Counted from the first letter of the stretch, positions 23,911 to 37,022 are shown. The stretch: DNA of 64,000 nt from Rhabditoides inermis (GCA_963966185.1 CAWZYM010000380.1:691001-755000), one strand, 5' to 3'. A program made the numbers and translations. The notes: generated from the sequence alone by a model not told the origin.

Positions 23911-24040
23911 GTCTCTCTTTTTCTCTCTCCTTCTCCCCCTCCCCTGTCTTCTCATCTCCCTCTCTTCCAGGTATTCTCCTCGTGCTCGATGTGCCGGTTC
24001 ATCTCCACTCAAGGAGTACTGTGTGTGCAAACAGTTGTGA
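18893..24040 (+). CDS. DUF229-family (sulfatase-fold) type II membrane protein, about 19 exons
   Basis: The start MKRVSLLCLILLFAVLFFVC is a signal anchor. The ectodomain has VLLLIIDSISLSAARRQMPR (metal-site strand of the alkaline-phosphatase/sulfatase fold), NTRPNMFALHAG, SRAGYISWFDED, FVIVMSDHGHLYD (conserved SDHG) and a Cys-rich end, KEYCVCKQL-stop. This pattern is typical of DUF229 (PF02995) proteins, whose substrate is unknown. Exons read: 18893-19023, 19102-19210, 19324-19456, 20113-20242, 20393-20540, 20699-20764, 20956-21020, 21090-21200, 21294-21389, 22132-22246, 22370-22459, 22579-22661, 22729-22847, 22959-23065, 23115-23195, 23527-23593, 23672-23749, 23793-23856, 23971-24040. Two introns appear to use GC donors (21201, 22247). 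Introns carry two TTAA MITEs, a TATA hairpin element and large TTG and TCC arrays, yet the frame is intact. Confidence 0.85.
19703..20085 (-). mobile_element. TTAA-flanked MITE with tRNA-like core, copy 1
   Basis: The 383-bp element is bounded by TTAA at 19699-19702 and 20086-20089. Terminal inverted repeats begin AGG(A/T)ACA(G/C)TGGCGACTT. The minus strand of its core contains a tRNA-like A-box region (TGGCTCAATGCG) and a B box (GGTTCGAGTCC). TTAA duplication is the hallmark of piggyBac-type insertion, but the ends are not the usual CCC. It sits in a DUF229 intron. Confidence 0.85.
20591..20681 (+). repeat. (TTG)n microsatellite
   Basis: About 30 uninterrupted TTG triplets lie in a DUF229 intron shortly before the 3' splice site. 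In other frames it translates as poly-Val or poly-Gln, which is not coding. Confidence 0.95.
21021..21069 (+). repeat. (CT)n microsatellite at a 5' splice site
   Basis: The dinucleotide run starts directly after the donor GTGAGT of a DUF229 intron. Confidence 0.9.
21209..21280 (+). repeat. (TCC)n microsatellite in a 93-base intron
   Basis: About 24 TCC triplets fill most of a DUF229 intron with a GC donor. The intron length is a multiple of three and the frame stays open, so retention would add a poly-Leu stretch. Confidence 0.9.
21440..21821 (+). mobile_element. TTAA-flanked MITE with tRNA-like core, copy 2
   Basis: The 382-bp element lies opposite in orientation to copy 1 and is highly similar to it throughout. 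TTAA is at 21436-21439 and 21822-21825. Ends are AGGTACACTGGCGACTTA and its near-inverse AAGTCGCCACTGTTCCT. It sits in another intron of the same gene. Confidence 0.85.
23233..23512. mobile_element. Hairpin (foldback) element with TATA target duplication
   Basis: The two halves are near-perfect inverted repeats of about 110 bases around a 55-60 base loop. Ends are GTTTTCTTCAGG and CCTGAAGAAAAC, with TATA at 23229-23232 and 23513-23516. It occupies most of one DUF229 intron (23196-23526) and carries no coding capacity. Confidence 0.8.
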
Positions 24041-24158
24041 AGCATTTCAAGTATCCTAAATGTCGTTAGATCTTTATTTCTTCATCTCAGGTAAAAGGCC
24101 AGGTTAAAAAAATCAAGACTAGAGTACAAAGTTACATCCCCATTCTACATATTAATTC

Positions 24159-24164
24159 AATAAA
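24159..24164 (+). terminator. Poly(A) signal of the DUF229 gene
   Basis: AATAAA lies 118 bases after the DUF229 stop codon. The minus-strand AATAAA of TFIIB begins 20 bases further on. Confidence 0.6.
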
Positions 24165-24183
24165 ATCACTTGGCTTTTGAATA

Positions 24184-24189
24184 TTTATT
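24184..24189 (-). terminator. Likely poly(A) signal of TFIIB
   Basis: TTTATT on the plus strand reads AATAAA on the minus strand, 386 bases past the TFIIB stop. A CT-rich tract (24456-24570) lies between. Confidence 0.45.
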
Positions 24190-24574
24190 ACAGTAAACAT
24201 ACCAAATAAACAAAACAAAACGGGTATAACAACTATCTACAATATTTACCGGAGCAAATCAGAAGAGATGGGAATACCAGACGAAGGCGCGAATATTAGG
24301 ATAACTCATATAAGAGATCTCGGGACGAATAAGGTCTTTTGCGGGATTTTAGATAACGATATTTTTTGTGTATTTCTGACGAGAATTTAATGAGAACGAA
24401 GGAGAGTAGTAGGTATCGCAAAGACAAACGGGATAGAAGACCTGCAATACAAATCTCTCTCTTTCCCTCACCCCTCTCTCTCCCTTCCTCCTTCTCTCTC
24501 TCCCTCTCTCTCTCCCTTCCTCCTTCTCTCTCCCTCCCTCTCCCTCCTTCCCCCTCTCTCTCCCTCCCCCTACT

Positions 24575-27500
24575 TCAGCTGGTGGGCAGCTGGTCGATGG
24601 GTGTGGCGAATCGGAACTCTTCGGGGAACAGCTCTGGCGCCCGGGGCAGCAGCAGCTTGTACGTCTGCTTCACAGTCACCTCCGCCGCGCCAGCCACGTC
24701 CCCAATCTCTGCACACAACCATACCATCAAGGACACATACTTAATGTGCACTAGGTCAATGAGCAATTAATGTCCTCTCTTCACTCTCTCCATAACATAC
24801 ATTTGCATATCTATGTCTGTCTGTCTGTCCCTCTCTTCCCTCTCACCCTTGGCACTCCTCTTCTCAGTCGATGCCTGCGATGCGAGATAGATGGCAGCGG
24901 CGGCGATCGAGATCGGAGAGCGGCTGAAACACCCACACGTCCATCACATACAAAATATGTTTCACAGTATTATAATTAACCGATACAAAGGTAATTAACC
25001 AATACATGACTAGGGGTGAACGCTCAAGTAATCATGAATATACAGTAGTAACCCATGACATCAACCCACCCAGCCACGAGGTCCATATCCACTGCCTTCT
25101 TCGCGATGCGAGTCGCCACAGCCTGCCAATCAAATATGAGCAATGATCAATACAACCGAGATGACTGGATGGCACAATCATCAATTCAAAAGTATCATAT
25201 AATAAGACAAATCTGCGATAATGTTAATGGTGGCCAGCGATTGCGCATTCAAAAAGAGGAGAGTGAATAGATACAATTCGAACAATGCCAGACGTGTGTA
25301 TGTGGGTACACGTATTTGGCATATCGCAAACGCAAACAAGTTGAGCGCACCTGAATAGAGTTGGGGAGGGAGAGGTTTCCGCAGAAGCGGCTCATGAAAT
25401 CGGCAGACGTGATCTGCTCCAGATTCGTCTCCAGAGACTGCAACGGGAACACCGGTTAGTCATTCACGTTACAGTACCCAACACACATTGGACATGTCAG
25501 TCACATTACATTAACATTAACGTTACCCTAGAAATTCATATTGTCACCAAACTTTCTAACTGTACGACTTATTACAATATACGTTAAGATGAGAGATTGA
25601 AATGAAACATACAAATACTCAACATACCTCCATATTAATTACTACCTCCATATTGAACACTATTATTCCGATGTAGGAGTGATTTCATTTTGTACGAACA
25701 TAAGGATCATGTTCGCGATTCCGAAAGAACATTCGATTGGATTTGAAAACACTGTCAATAGTAAGCGTAACACGATATTTGCGATAACAAAACAAAAGAT
25801 GCAATACAGAGAAAGATAGAAAACGTTTGGGGTGTAAACCGCTATACGGCAGAGTTCGTCTAACGCGTACCTTGATTATGAGCTTGAAGCAGCGTCCAAT
25901 CTCCTTCTTGGATACGCGCGACACGGCACAAATCTCTGTAGAGGGTTCACAATCATTCATTCAAAAAAAGAAGTAGTTTTGTATTACACCCTAGTATATA
26001 TATATATATATTAATCACTATCATTAAACAATACAAAAGCAACTCACCCTTGAACGTCCTGGGGACGCCCTCCTTGCGACACGCAATGTACAGGCATGCG
26101 GCAGCCTGTCAAACACAATGTCACTACGGCACTTCATTATCATGAATATTGATTTCTAGGTTCCCAGTCGACACTCGACACACATGTAGATCATAAACTT
26201 ATATGAATATTTAATTTATATTCAAACAAACACGTTGAATGTGCAGGTTGAAGTTGTGGATCGAACAAGTGTTTACCTGCGCCTCGTTGTTCTTTCCCTT
26301 GAGCGCCTTCGAATCCAGCACGTCCTTGAAGATCTTCGTCGCGTTGTCCTGCGAGCATGCGCATTATTATGTACATCGATTGATACTTTTTTTCCTTGTA
26401 ACGCGACTATTACCTGCATTATTGGTTCAAACAATAGTAGCACATAACCGCCGACAGAAACATAACACTTGCAACTTGCAATCGTTCGTTACATGCAGAA
26501 ACATAAGTATTTGGCAGATTGGAATCAATGAGCACTGTGCATATTCTGAGTCGAAAACAATGCAAAACACAAGCACACTTCACACTTGACAAATAAACTA
26601 CGTCTCCGATATCGATGCTACGGCTACCGCAGCCACTGTAGCAATGCCACATGCAATTAGATCGATGTTAAGCTATCTCCGCTGCTACTAATAAATAATT
26701 GATAAATATATAGGAGTTAAGAAAACATGAATAGGTATAAGTTCCAACTGACAGACACATGTTGAAATGTGACTCTGAGGGGAACTGGAATCATCATTCA
26801 GTGTATAACTGTTTTATGGATAAACGAATTCTTCTTGTTACCTGTATGCTCTTGACGAGGTTGATCCTCTCGCTCATCTCGCGAATCACTCCCATCGCCT
26901 GTGTCATCTGCCGGTCCGTGTTGTTCATCGACTTGCGCTGCGCGTTCGCCAGACTAAACACGCTTGCTAGTAATATGAGTAAGTAATAAACTATTATATG
27001 TTCTTACATCATACAACTCTAAATATATACGTTTTGTACGTATAGTCATATAAGTGTTGCTAGATCATAAGTAACTAGTATCAACGCAGTGATCAAATAT
27101 ACACATGTCAATGCACCTGTTGTCGCTGTCGCTGCCGCCGAATCCGACGGCGATAGTGGTGGACAGGTCGCTGCCGGACAGCAGCGGGTTCTCCGGCGCG
27201 CCCACACGCGACGGATCCGTGCCCGAGCGCTCGTTCGAGAACGAACGCCACTCAGTGCCCACGTCAACCAATCTGCAATGATTACATTGTATTAGTAGTC
27301 GTCACTGGTTTCAACGTTCAACAATTTAGCAGGCGAAGGACGTCATCGTCCAGGCAATGTCAATAAGTGAGTAAGAGTGAGGGAAAGTATAGTTTTCATT
27401 GTATTATAGTATAACATCGTATTGTATTGTATGGACAGTAGTATTGCAAATACATTTATTAAAAAGTTACAAAACCGCACCGGTCGCCGACGACGAGGCC

Positions 27501-27581
27501 GCACTCGGGGCAGACGACGTCGCCCGCGCGGTGGTCCTCGATGAGATGCACGTCGGGATGAATGGGACACGCAACCGACAT
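24575..27581 (-). CDS. GTF2B: Transcription initiation factor IIB (TFIIB), 10 exons
   Basis: TFIIB bridges TBP and RNA polymerase II at promoters. Exons, N to C: 27581-27481, 27272-27117, 26953-26842, 26348-26277, 26105-26048, 25935-25871, 25437-25351, 25122-25070, 24923-24847, 24708-24575. The N-terminal zinc ribbon is seen (MSVACPIHP, then [13 protein letters not shown]; ligands C, H, C, C). Then comes the B-reader/linker ([22 protein letters not shown]), and two cyclin repeats ([72 protein letters not shown]). The end is [12 protein letters not shown]. Phases agree at all junctions. Length is close to the usual 316 residues. The start is the Met just before the zinc ribbon, so the N-terminus is a little shorter than in human. 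Confidence 0.97.
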
Positions 27582-28504
27582 CTAAAACACATACGATAAA
27601 CAAACAGAAAATTAATAATTGTTATCGATTGTGCGGCAAAAAATCTCCTATACATAAGTGATATACATTTATCTAACATGTGACGAGAGCGTGTAACAAA
27701 CAAGGTCATCGTTATATTCAACAAACGAACATGATTCACGCCAATCCAGAGAATCACCTAAATTGAAACAAACATTGTAGAATTTTTTAAAATCGTCAAA
27801 TATTCAAATTTTCATCGGAGGTTATTTTCGTAATGCTTTGCCACGCCGATACTGTTTTAGAGTTTACGCACCCCAGTGTGAATCGTGGTGGGGCCATTTA
27901 TTACTCATTGCGAAATATATTCGAAATTAGAAACGCGTTCACAACAACAATGCGTTCACAACAGCAATGCAATTTATAATTTTCTCAAGTCTTTTCTCAA
28001 AAGAAAATTTCAAAACTACAAATTCGCTCCTAGTCATTTCTCCAGTCATTTCATTCCTATCAAAGTTGTCGCATGATCGGTTCGTACATTTATATTTCTT
28101 TCACACGTGATCACAAGATGTTTATTTATTCGTGCTCTTCCAGTGCTTTCTTCAGCCAGTGGTCGACTGCGCTGGATCCAACTCATTCTCTCCTGCCTCT
28201 TTCTCACGCCTCGCGGAACAGGCATATCGTGGGTTATCGATAATATGTCGATACACACGCCCACGCACTCGTGATAGCCATTGTCACAACAAGTCATGGC
28301 GACTCACTCTAGTAGTGCGAAAGTACGAGCAGTTGGTGGATTGTACACGAGAAAGCAAGAGAAATAGCCGCTCGGAGCACTGGTCTTTTCTGCTCCCCTC
28401 GTCTCTTTTACACTCCGCCGACGCCCCGCCCCCATATCGCAATCAGGCTGTGTTGCGACATAGAGGCACATGGCATGCACGCAGCAGAGCAGCGGATCAC
28501 TAGG
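27582..28504. other. Region upstream of TFIIB, up to the LINE
   Basis: No coding exon is supported on either strand. It presumably contains the TFIIB promoter, and the missing 5' end of the CNNM gene could lie here or further right. Confidence 0.3.
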
Positions 28505-31318
28505 GGTCGCCATAGTATATAAATAATTTATACGGGTTTTTAACAACTCGTGCAAGATAAAAACATATGTACAAACATGACAAGATAGGAAAAAAATACA
28601 ACAAAACGAATCTCAAATGGGGAGCCACCGTTGGAAAGCGGCAGGGGAAAGCGCAGCAGACGGGGCCATTGTGTTTAGACAGCTACTAGGAAGGAGGTGA
28701 GAAAAGCTAGTGACGCGGACATTGAATACATGTTCCCGGGCGCTGACTCGGAATCGAGGTCGGACTACCCGTATTTCATGACCGCGTAAACCCCGGGAAG
28801 GGCGTAGGTCAAACAACCCTTCCCGGTCAATGGCGACGAATCCGGCCAGGATCTTGTAGAACATCACGATGTCCTTGACGTGCCGCCGTCGTTGGAGTGA
28901 GTGGAGGCCCAGAATCGCGTTGCGATGGTCGGCTCCATGGCTGACGCTGTTACACCTAACAAGAATGAGTCGGGTGACGTAGTTTTGTACCCTCTCCAGC
29001 TGCTTGATGGATGCCTGGTCGTGAGGGTTGAAGACGCAGGTACCGTACCCGAGAAGTGGCCGAACATAGGTTGTGTAGATGTCCAGAAGGAACTGCTGAT
29101 CTGTGGAGACCACCGAGCGATAGATGCAGTAAGCGCGATTGTAGGCGTTGGCGTAGATCCGATTGCAGTGGCGGCCAAAGTGCAGGTTGGAAGTGATGGT
29201 GAATCCCAGGTCGACCATTTCCTCGACAGAGTCAATGGCGGCGCCGGCCACCAGGTACTGGTGCTTTGGGTTTTTACGCCCAATGTGAAGTACCTTGGTT
29301 TTGTGACCAGCGAGGGGAAGTTGCCATGTGAATGCCCAGTCGTTGACGACGTTGATAGCGGTCTGGAGGGGTGACCGATCACCGTCAGGAGAGCAGGTGA
29401 TGTAGACCTTCACATCGTCGGCGTACATCTTGCAGGTAGCGAGTGGCCGGATGAGCGGGATGAGATCAGCCGAGTAGATGTTGAACAGTATCGGGCCGAT
29501 AACGGTTCCCTGTGGAACACCGGAAGTGATTTCACAGGGAGGCGAGAACTGGTCGTTGACGCGTACTTGGAAGGTGCGGCCGGTAATGTAGTTGCGGATC
29601 CACTGCACTGTTGCCTCACTGAATCCCAAGGCAGAGAGCTTGAGAAGCAGCTTGGCGTGGCAGACTCTGTCAAACGCCTTGGCAAAGTCGAAGTAGATGA
29701 CGTCACAGGTGAGCTGCTTGTCGACTGCGTCCGTCCAATGATCGAGGCATTCTATCATCTGCAGTTCGGTCGACTTCCGCGATACAAAACCAAACTGCTC
29801 CGGCGGAAGAATGGCGCGGGCAGATCTGTGACGTTCCAGGTGGTCCTTCAGAATCTTCTCGAATATCCGACATGCGAACGAGGTACTGGAGATGGGACGA
29901 TACTTGAGCGGGTCTGTTGCTCCCTTCTCCTTCGGAATGGCAGTCACATATGAGGTCTTTCAGAGAGAAGGTACGACGCCTGTGCAGATGCTAGTGTTGC
30001 AGATCATTGCGAGTGGTTCAGCAACAGCTACAGCAACTCTCTTCAGAAACAGCATCGGTATTCTGTCCGGAGTGAGTGCATGAGAAGTTGACCATCCTTC
30101 CATCAGACGACAAATGACGTGAGGAGCGAAATAAGGCATGGTGGAAGAGGTGTGCTGGGACGGGAAAGGCGGAGCACAGCCATCGTCGACGGTGAGGACT
30201 GATTGAAAGGCGGACGCAAGGAGAGACGCCTTTGCAGAATCCTTGACGACGGGCTTTCCCTCAGAGTCGCGGAGTATAGTGGCCGTGGGCTGGGAGCTGA
30301 GTCGACTGTTCACGTAGCGAAAGAAACGGTTGCGGTCTCCACTTCTAGCGATGGCACGCTCGATCGACTTCTTGTACTTGTTGAGCAGCAGCTTGCTCTT
30401 GCGGTCGCACTCCTCGAACTTGAGTTTCCGGGTATCGGATGGGTGAGAGAGCCACTCCTGGAATAGTCGCTCTCTCTGCTCGGTGATGGAGACGAGGTAG
30501 GCGGGAACTCGGATGCCGTTCGGTGAGCAGCGCTTCATCGGCACGTGACGATCAATCATCTGGTAAAGCGTCTCGGCAAAGTAGTTGTACATGTCGTCGG
30601 CGGTGGGGAGAGTGAGGAAGAGAGAACTCCATGGAAGGGCAGCCAGGTGCGAGGCGATCCGGGTGTAGTCTGCGGCCTCGAAATCACGCCTCCAAGTAGT
30701 TGGCAACGTGATGCGAGGGATGGCAGTGTCGAAAGCAATAGCAAAGTGGTCAGATTTTCCGAGCGGTGACTTCAGTGACCATGATGGGACGCAGTGGGTA
30801 CTGTACAGTAGGTCTAGGGTGCTTCCATGACGGTGTGTTGGACGGTCGATGTGCTGCACCAGGTCGAATTGGGTCGTCAAATCAAGCCACGGCTGACTAG
30901 TCGGCGTAGTTGTAGGCGGTGAGGGCCACTGTAGATCCGGCAGGTTGATATCTCCTACGACAATGATGTTAGAGTCGGTGGTAGTGAGGTGGTCTCCGAG
31001 AATGGAAACGAGATCAGCTCCATTGGCGGCGTTGCAGGAAGGAGAGCGGTATACAACACATACTCGAAGAGACGAACCTCCCAGGTGAACGTCTGCGACA
31101 AGTAAGTCGAATGCGGCAGGCACGGACAGCGAGAGGACGGTTGTGGCGACGAGAGGGGATTTGGCAAGGAGTGCCACGCCCCCTCCCTTTCGACGGGGAC
31201 GATCGCAGCGGAGAAGGGTGTAGGCGGGTAGATCGGCAGTGAGAGAAGCATCCGGAGGCTTCGACTTGAGTATAGATTGGAAGACTCTCGTTCCTGTAGT
31301 TTTATAATCAACGATCAA
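28505..31318 (-). mobile_element. Jockey/CR1-like LINE, 5'-truncated
   Basis: The minus strand encodes an APE-type endonuclease (CDRPRRKGGGVALL, CVVYRSPSC, VVGDINLPDLQWPS, KSDHFAI) and a reverse transcriptase (DVIYFDFAKAFDRVCHAKLL, SGVPQGTVIGP, MYADDVKVY). Both lie in the same frame from 31318 to 28613, with one TGA at 29960-29962 where the family has Trp. The element stops in the middle of the endonuclease, so it is 5'-truncated. The 3' untranslated part runs to about 28505. Confidence 0.9.
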
Positions 31319-31601
31319 ATCCTATTTGGCCAGGCGGATACTTTGATCATAGTGGTATGTAACCAAATCACAATGTAGGATCGCCGGCGTGAGCAATGTG
31401 GACAACCCGAAAATCGTCACCACTCCACATTCAAAGTACAGTACTAGCAGCATGTTACCGTATAACGAAGTACTGTACAGGTGGTAATGTACGGCTACAT
31501 GCTGCCGATCGATAGCTGGTACCACACTGTCGATTCTAAATGCCATTCAAACGTGGGTTGAATACCGTATTTTTGAGCTACTGTATGTTGAAACTTTTCA
31601 G
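31319..31601. other. Stretch between LINE and first recognised CNNM exon
   Basis: No gene is seen. The upstream exon or exons of the CNNM gene, including its signal peptide, were not found here. The short motif TACTGTA/TACAGTA recurs across the CNNM introns from here to about 39 kb. Confidence 0.3.
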
Positions 31602-32211
31602 AACGCGGATAAAGTTGACATCGCTGATGGAAAGCATGCAGACGCTTCAGAGTATGATCCCGAAAGAATCAGCGCTGTCGTACTGACGGTACTGTAATAC
31701 CGCATGCTGGAATACTGTAATTCGGGATTCTGTACATTGATTTTCAGCTGCACACGAGCAGTGTATCAGAAGGACTGAAAACAAAGATCTGCAATTCGGC
31801 AGCCGAATGGGCAAAGGGCTCGGATATAGTGAGACATCTCTCTGTGATTTATCTCATATGCGAATCGCAGGCTCCTCTCACTCACTTTGTCGTGGAATCA
31901 GCCGAAATACACTTCGGGTTCTTTGCTATCGCCATTGTCTTGGTACGTCATATCTACATATCTTACAGTACCACTACATATGTATATCACTTCTACCGTA
32001 CGGTAATCTAAATACCGTACTTCTAACCAACCTACCGTATAGGTTCTGCTGTCGGGCGTGTGCTCGGGTCTGAACATGGGGTACATGTGTCTGTCAGTGA
32101 AGAACCTACAGCTGATCATATCCTCACAAGGACAGTCGGATGAGGACAAGAAAGAGAGGGTGAGAGAGAGAGAGAAAGAGAGGGGAGAGAGAGCGAGAGA
32201 GAGAGATAAGA

Positions 32212-32260
<49 letters not shown>

Positions 32261-35200
32261 CCCTTCTATACCAGGCGTTCGCCGCGAACATCCTTCCCTT
32301 CCGTCGGCGCGCCAACCAGCTCATCTGCACATTCGCCATCGCCAACACCCTCCTCAACGTCATCTCCACCAACCTCTTCGACAAGGCCATCGAACCGGTG
32401 CTGCCTCCTCCCCCTCGCTCCGCCCATCTAAGCCCCGCCCACGCTTACAGCTCTGCCGCCCGCAGCTCGCCAAAATCGTCTCCACAGTCGTGCCCACGCT
32501 GCTCATTGTCCTGTTTGGAGAGATCTTGCCACAGGTGAATTACTGTACTTTATATGCCCGTAGTACAATAATCTAGGCGTTGTGTAACCATCGCGGTCTC
32601 GCCATTGCCGGCCGTTCGTACATCTTCACACAGTTCCTCTTTCTCATCTGCTACCCACTCGCATGGCCCGTATCTCGTCTCATTGACCACACACTAGGCA
32701 GAAAGGTGAGTTTCAAAAATGTTTAAAAGTGTTGTTCGGCATGAATATGGAGAAAATTAAATTATTATTAGCGTCATTGCTGCAAATGAAAACTGGCAAA
32801 GTTTTGCCCCGAACCGGGATCGATCCGGTGACCTTAAGATCTTCAGTCGTACGCTCTCCCAACTGAGCTATCGAGGCTTGCTCGCTTTCTCAGTATCTTG
32901 AGAATTGAGCCAACGCAACATATTCGCTCAGAGATGAATGATGCGATAAATAGTTTCTATTCTATTTTATTCTTAATTTAGGTTCGTGAATACTACACTG
33001 AAGAGCAGCTCCAAGCACTCCTATGTAAGATGCTCAACAAAAAGGCCCCCGAAAACGCCGGTAACAAGGTTACTGTACTTTGGGTATTGTTTCGAATTTA
33101 GCGATGGCAAATCGAGTGGTTGCTTTCGAAAAGAAGAACGTGGGAATGTTGATGACAAAAATCGAGGATTCATTCCTGCTGAGTAGCAAGGATAAACTGA
33201 CCATGGACGTGAGTCGATTCGCTCCGCCCCTTGACGCCACGCCTCGTCGTTCAGAGACTGGTGAGCATTGTGGAAAAGGGATACACTCGCATCCCAATCT
33301 TTATTGGCAACAACATCAGCGACATTCAATTCATGCTCAACGTCAAGGTAATCGATCAATCGATATATCAAGTATCAATCAATAGGACTTCATAAAAGTC
33401 AATCCCGACGACAACGTGCGAATCTCGGATCTGCTCAAGGAACTGCACCATGCGCCGAACGTGAGTGAAGGCTCCGCCCCTTCCAGCCCCGCCCTTTAGG
33501 TCCGGTTCGTGCTCGAGAACATGAACGCGAAGGTGCTCATGGATCAGATGAAGAGAGGTGAAGAATCAATAAACAATCAATCGATAATCGATAAATACCA
33601 GGCGAGCATCATCTCTGGATTACTGTACTATGGAGGAAGACGAGGTGTTCGAGGCGTCCGACCTGGTCGCCGCGCTCTCACAGCCAACCAACCCCTCCTG
33701 CCAGCCGGCACAGTCTCCCCCGCAGTAGGATGCGTGTGCCCAGCCCGACTGCCCTCTCACTCCGTCCGCGTGTCTCCCAGCTGACTCGACTCCAATGGAG
33801 CCTGCCAAGGTGGGTTCTCTTAACTGTTCTAATTCCCATATCTCCCACGACTCACTACTCACAGGCATATCCAGTTTCCTCATTGTTCTTTTAAATGCTA
33901 GGTCTGTTCGCAACAAACTCTATGATCTCGAGGCTTTCCTCATCCTCCACAAGCCCGACATCTGTATCCTGACAGAATCGTAGCTCAATGCGCATGACTC
34001 GTGTAGTGTCTTGAAACTCGGTGGTGTGTACTCTGTGTTTCGATGTGACCGACTTTGTCACGCAGGCGGCGTACTCATTTTTGCATCCACGCGCGCTAGT
34101 GTCTCTCTCATTTCCACTCACCGCATTGACTCTCTATGCGAGGTTTTGTGTGTTGATATACACCCCTATTCCGCTCTATCTCTCATTCGACCACTGCGTT
34201 TAATTGCTGTCTACCGGACCCCTGGTCTCTCCCTGTTATCCGTGCTGCCAGCCAAAAACTTCTCGCTACTATGGATTCTTTGATGTTGCCTGATTCGCAC
34301 TCTCACGCGATTCTAGGTGATTTCAATTGCCCTGGCATCGATTGGCCAGCCGATCAGTCTCGCCTCGCTTTTGATCGCGCGTTGCTTGATTTTTGTTATA
34401 CATTTTCACTCACTCAGACTGTTAGGGTTCCGACGATGGTCAGAGTCCCAGGTCAAACGCCACATATTTTAGATTTGGTCTTGGTTGATTCTCCCGACTT
34501 GGTGCCCGACATAAGAGTGGGCGCGCCTGTCTCCACTTGCGACCATCTTCCTGTATTCGCTCGCCTCGCAGTGCATTCCCATGTTGCTTCTATGTCTCGC
34601 CCAGTTTATGTTTACAAGAAGGCCGATTGGTCAGCCATAAATGCTCGCATCGCATCTACTGACTGGACACGTGTATTCGCACACCGCCGGATTGATGAAT
34701 GTTGCGATATTTTCGAGCAATTTGTGCACCAGTGTCTGTCCGATTTTTGCCCGTCCGTGTCACACAAAGCTCGCTCACCCACTCTCCCTCCACACATTCG
34801 CACTCTGAGCCGTAAGGTATCTCGCCTCGCGTTTCGCCGGCCCATGTCGACTGACGCGCGCTGTGCCCGCAAGGCACTCCGCAGGGCACTCTATAGATGG
34901 AATTGTAAGAAGGAAGCGGCCCTTCTAGATAAGGGACCGAAGCCCTTTTACAGGCATGTGAGGAATAGGCTCAGTCCTGCAGATGGGATAGGCGTGGTGG
35001 TTGATTCAAGTGGACATTTTTTACACGAGCCCGCTCAAAAGGCGGAGGCATTCGCGTCCTTTTTCGATTCAATCTACGCGTCTCACTCATCCTCACCCCC
35101 GGGTGACTCTCTCTCCCTCTCTGCCGCGTGTCTCTCTCACATTGACGTCACACCGAGTATTGTCTGCAAGGTGATACGTGGTATGGCGAGTAAGGTGAAT

Positions 35201-36923
35201 ACATCCCCGGATGGAATCACTCATACTTTCATCAAGCATACGATTGACACGATTGCATTTCCACTATCTCTTCTGTTCCAACAATCCGTGTCCGTTTGCG
35301 CAGTTCCAGATATATGGCGTCTGGGCTACATCAAGCCGATTCGTAAGAGCGGTCCTACCCATGACGTGTCTAACTATAGACCCATCACTCTCACCTCTAC
35401 CATCAGTAAGGTTTTGGAACGCATTGTTGTCTCTCAGATCACTGAATTCTTGGAACACAATTGTCTCCTATCGCGTCACCAGTGCGGATTCCGTAAAGGT
35501 CGGTCCACCGCAGCACAACTCGTGCAGTGTCACTCTCACTGGGCGCGCGACCTCACGGATGGGAAAGTAGTTGATTGTCTCTATGTTGATTACAAGAAGG
35601 CATTCGATACCATAAATCACTCTATGCTTTTGGACAAACTTCACTCTATTGGTATCCGTGGCAATGCTCTCTCTTGGATCAAGAGCTTTTTGTGTGACCG
35701 GACGACTCACGTTCTTATTGGAGATTCACTGTCTGCCCCCAGGCAAGTGAACTGTGGTGTGCCTCAGGGCAGCTGTCTTGGCCCTCTCTTGTTTAACATC
35801 TATAAAAACGACATAGTGAGATCGCTTCCAACTGGTATGCACTGCGTGTTGTATGCGGATGACCTCAAGGTCTATTTCTCGTTTGACCCGTCTGATGTGT
35901 CGGCGCACTCCTTCCAGGCTGCAGTAGACGCGGTTAACAATTGGTCGCGCAAGTGGGGACTCACCATTTCAACCTCTAAAACCTACATTCTTCACTTGGG
36001 TAAAATAAATCCGCGTTTTGTGTATTGTGCTGGCGGCACGCCTCTCGAAGCCACTGTCTGTGTGAAAGACTTAGGTGTATGGATCTCTGACAGTCTTGGC
36101 TTTGACACTCATATCTCTCGTATAGCAAACAACGCGCTGTGGTCGATCAATAACTTTCTGAGGGCATATCACACGCGAAATCTCACTGTCTTAGTGAGAG
36201 CATATGTTACATATTTCCGATGCAAGTTGGAATATTGTACTGAGTTGTGGAACCCAACTAGCGTGCGTTTGGTGAATCTGCTTGAAGGTGTGCAAAGGTA
36301 CTTTACCCGTCGCATCTGCCAACGAGCTGGTCACCTATCTCTTGGATACTCTGAGCGTCTCCGCCTTCTGGGACTTGAAACTCTCGAGTCCCGTCGTTTT
36401 ATCAATGACGTCACATTCATATACAAAGTCACTCACCGAGTTTTGCCTTTTGAATCTGATGGTGTATTCAATGTAATACCAACATCCTCCAGACACTCAC
36501 ACAGTTTGCGCATTGTCCCTTGTTTTGATCCAGCGAACAGACTACTCACGAGCATTCATAGAGCACATAGTTTCTGGAATAGCCTTTCATCGGAAGTCGT
36601 GGGAGTGAGGGATGCGGGGCGGTTTAGAGAGCTCGTCAGGGCTGGTTCCAGCGGTTTCCCGTCGTCTCGGATTCGTGCATCATGACTGGAGAGTCAGGGC
36701 GTCTCTCACACGTCGTCCCACCTGCACTTCTTGTGTCTCTTTTAATTCAACATGTATTATATGTGACCATCACTCCGCCAGTACCCTTGAGCAAGGCGCG
36801 GTAGTAGCTCATTTTGTTTAAGTTTTACCATTTTTAACTTTGTCACACAATCGTATTATCACTTATTTCGCCAGTGTCCATCCGCAATTTCTTGCATACT
36901 CTATCAAACATACATGCGATAAA

Positions 36924-37022
<99 letters not shown>

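Noticed and set aside
28901..29374. Plus-strand frame of 157 codons in the first LINE
   Set aside because: Antisense shadow of the reverse transcriptase frame, with no independent support.
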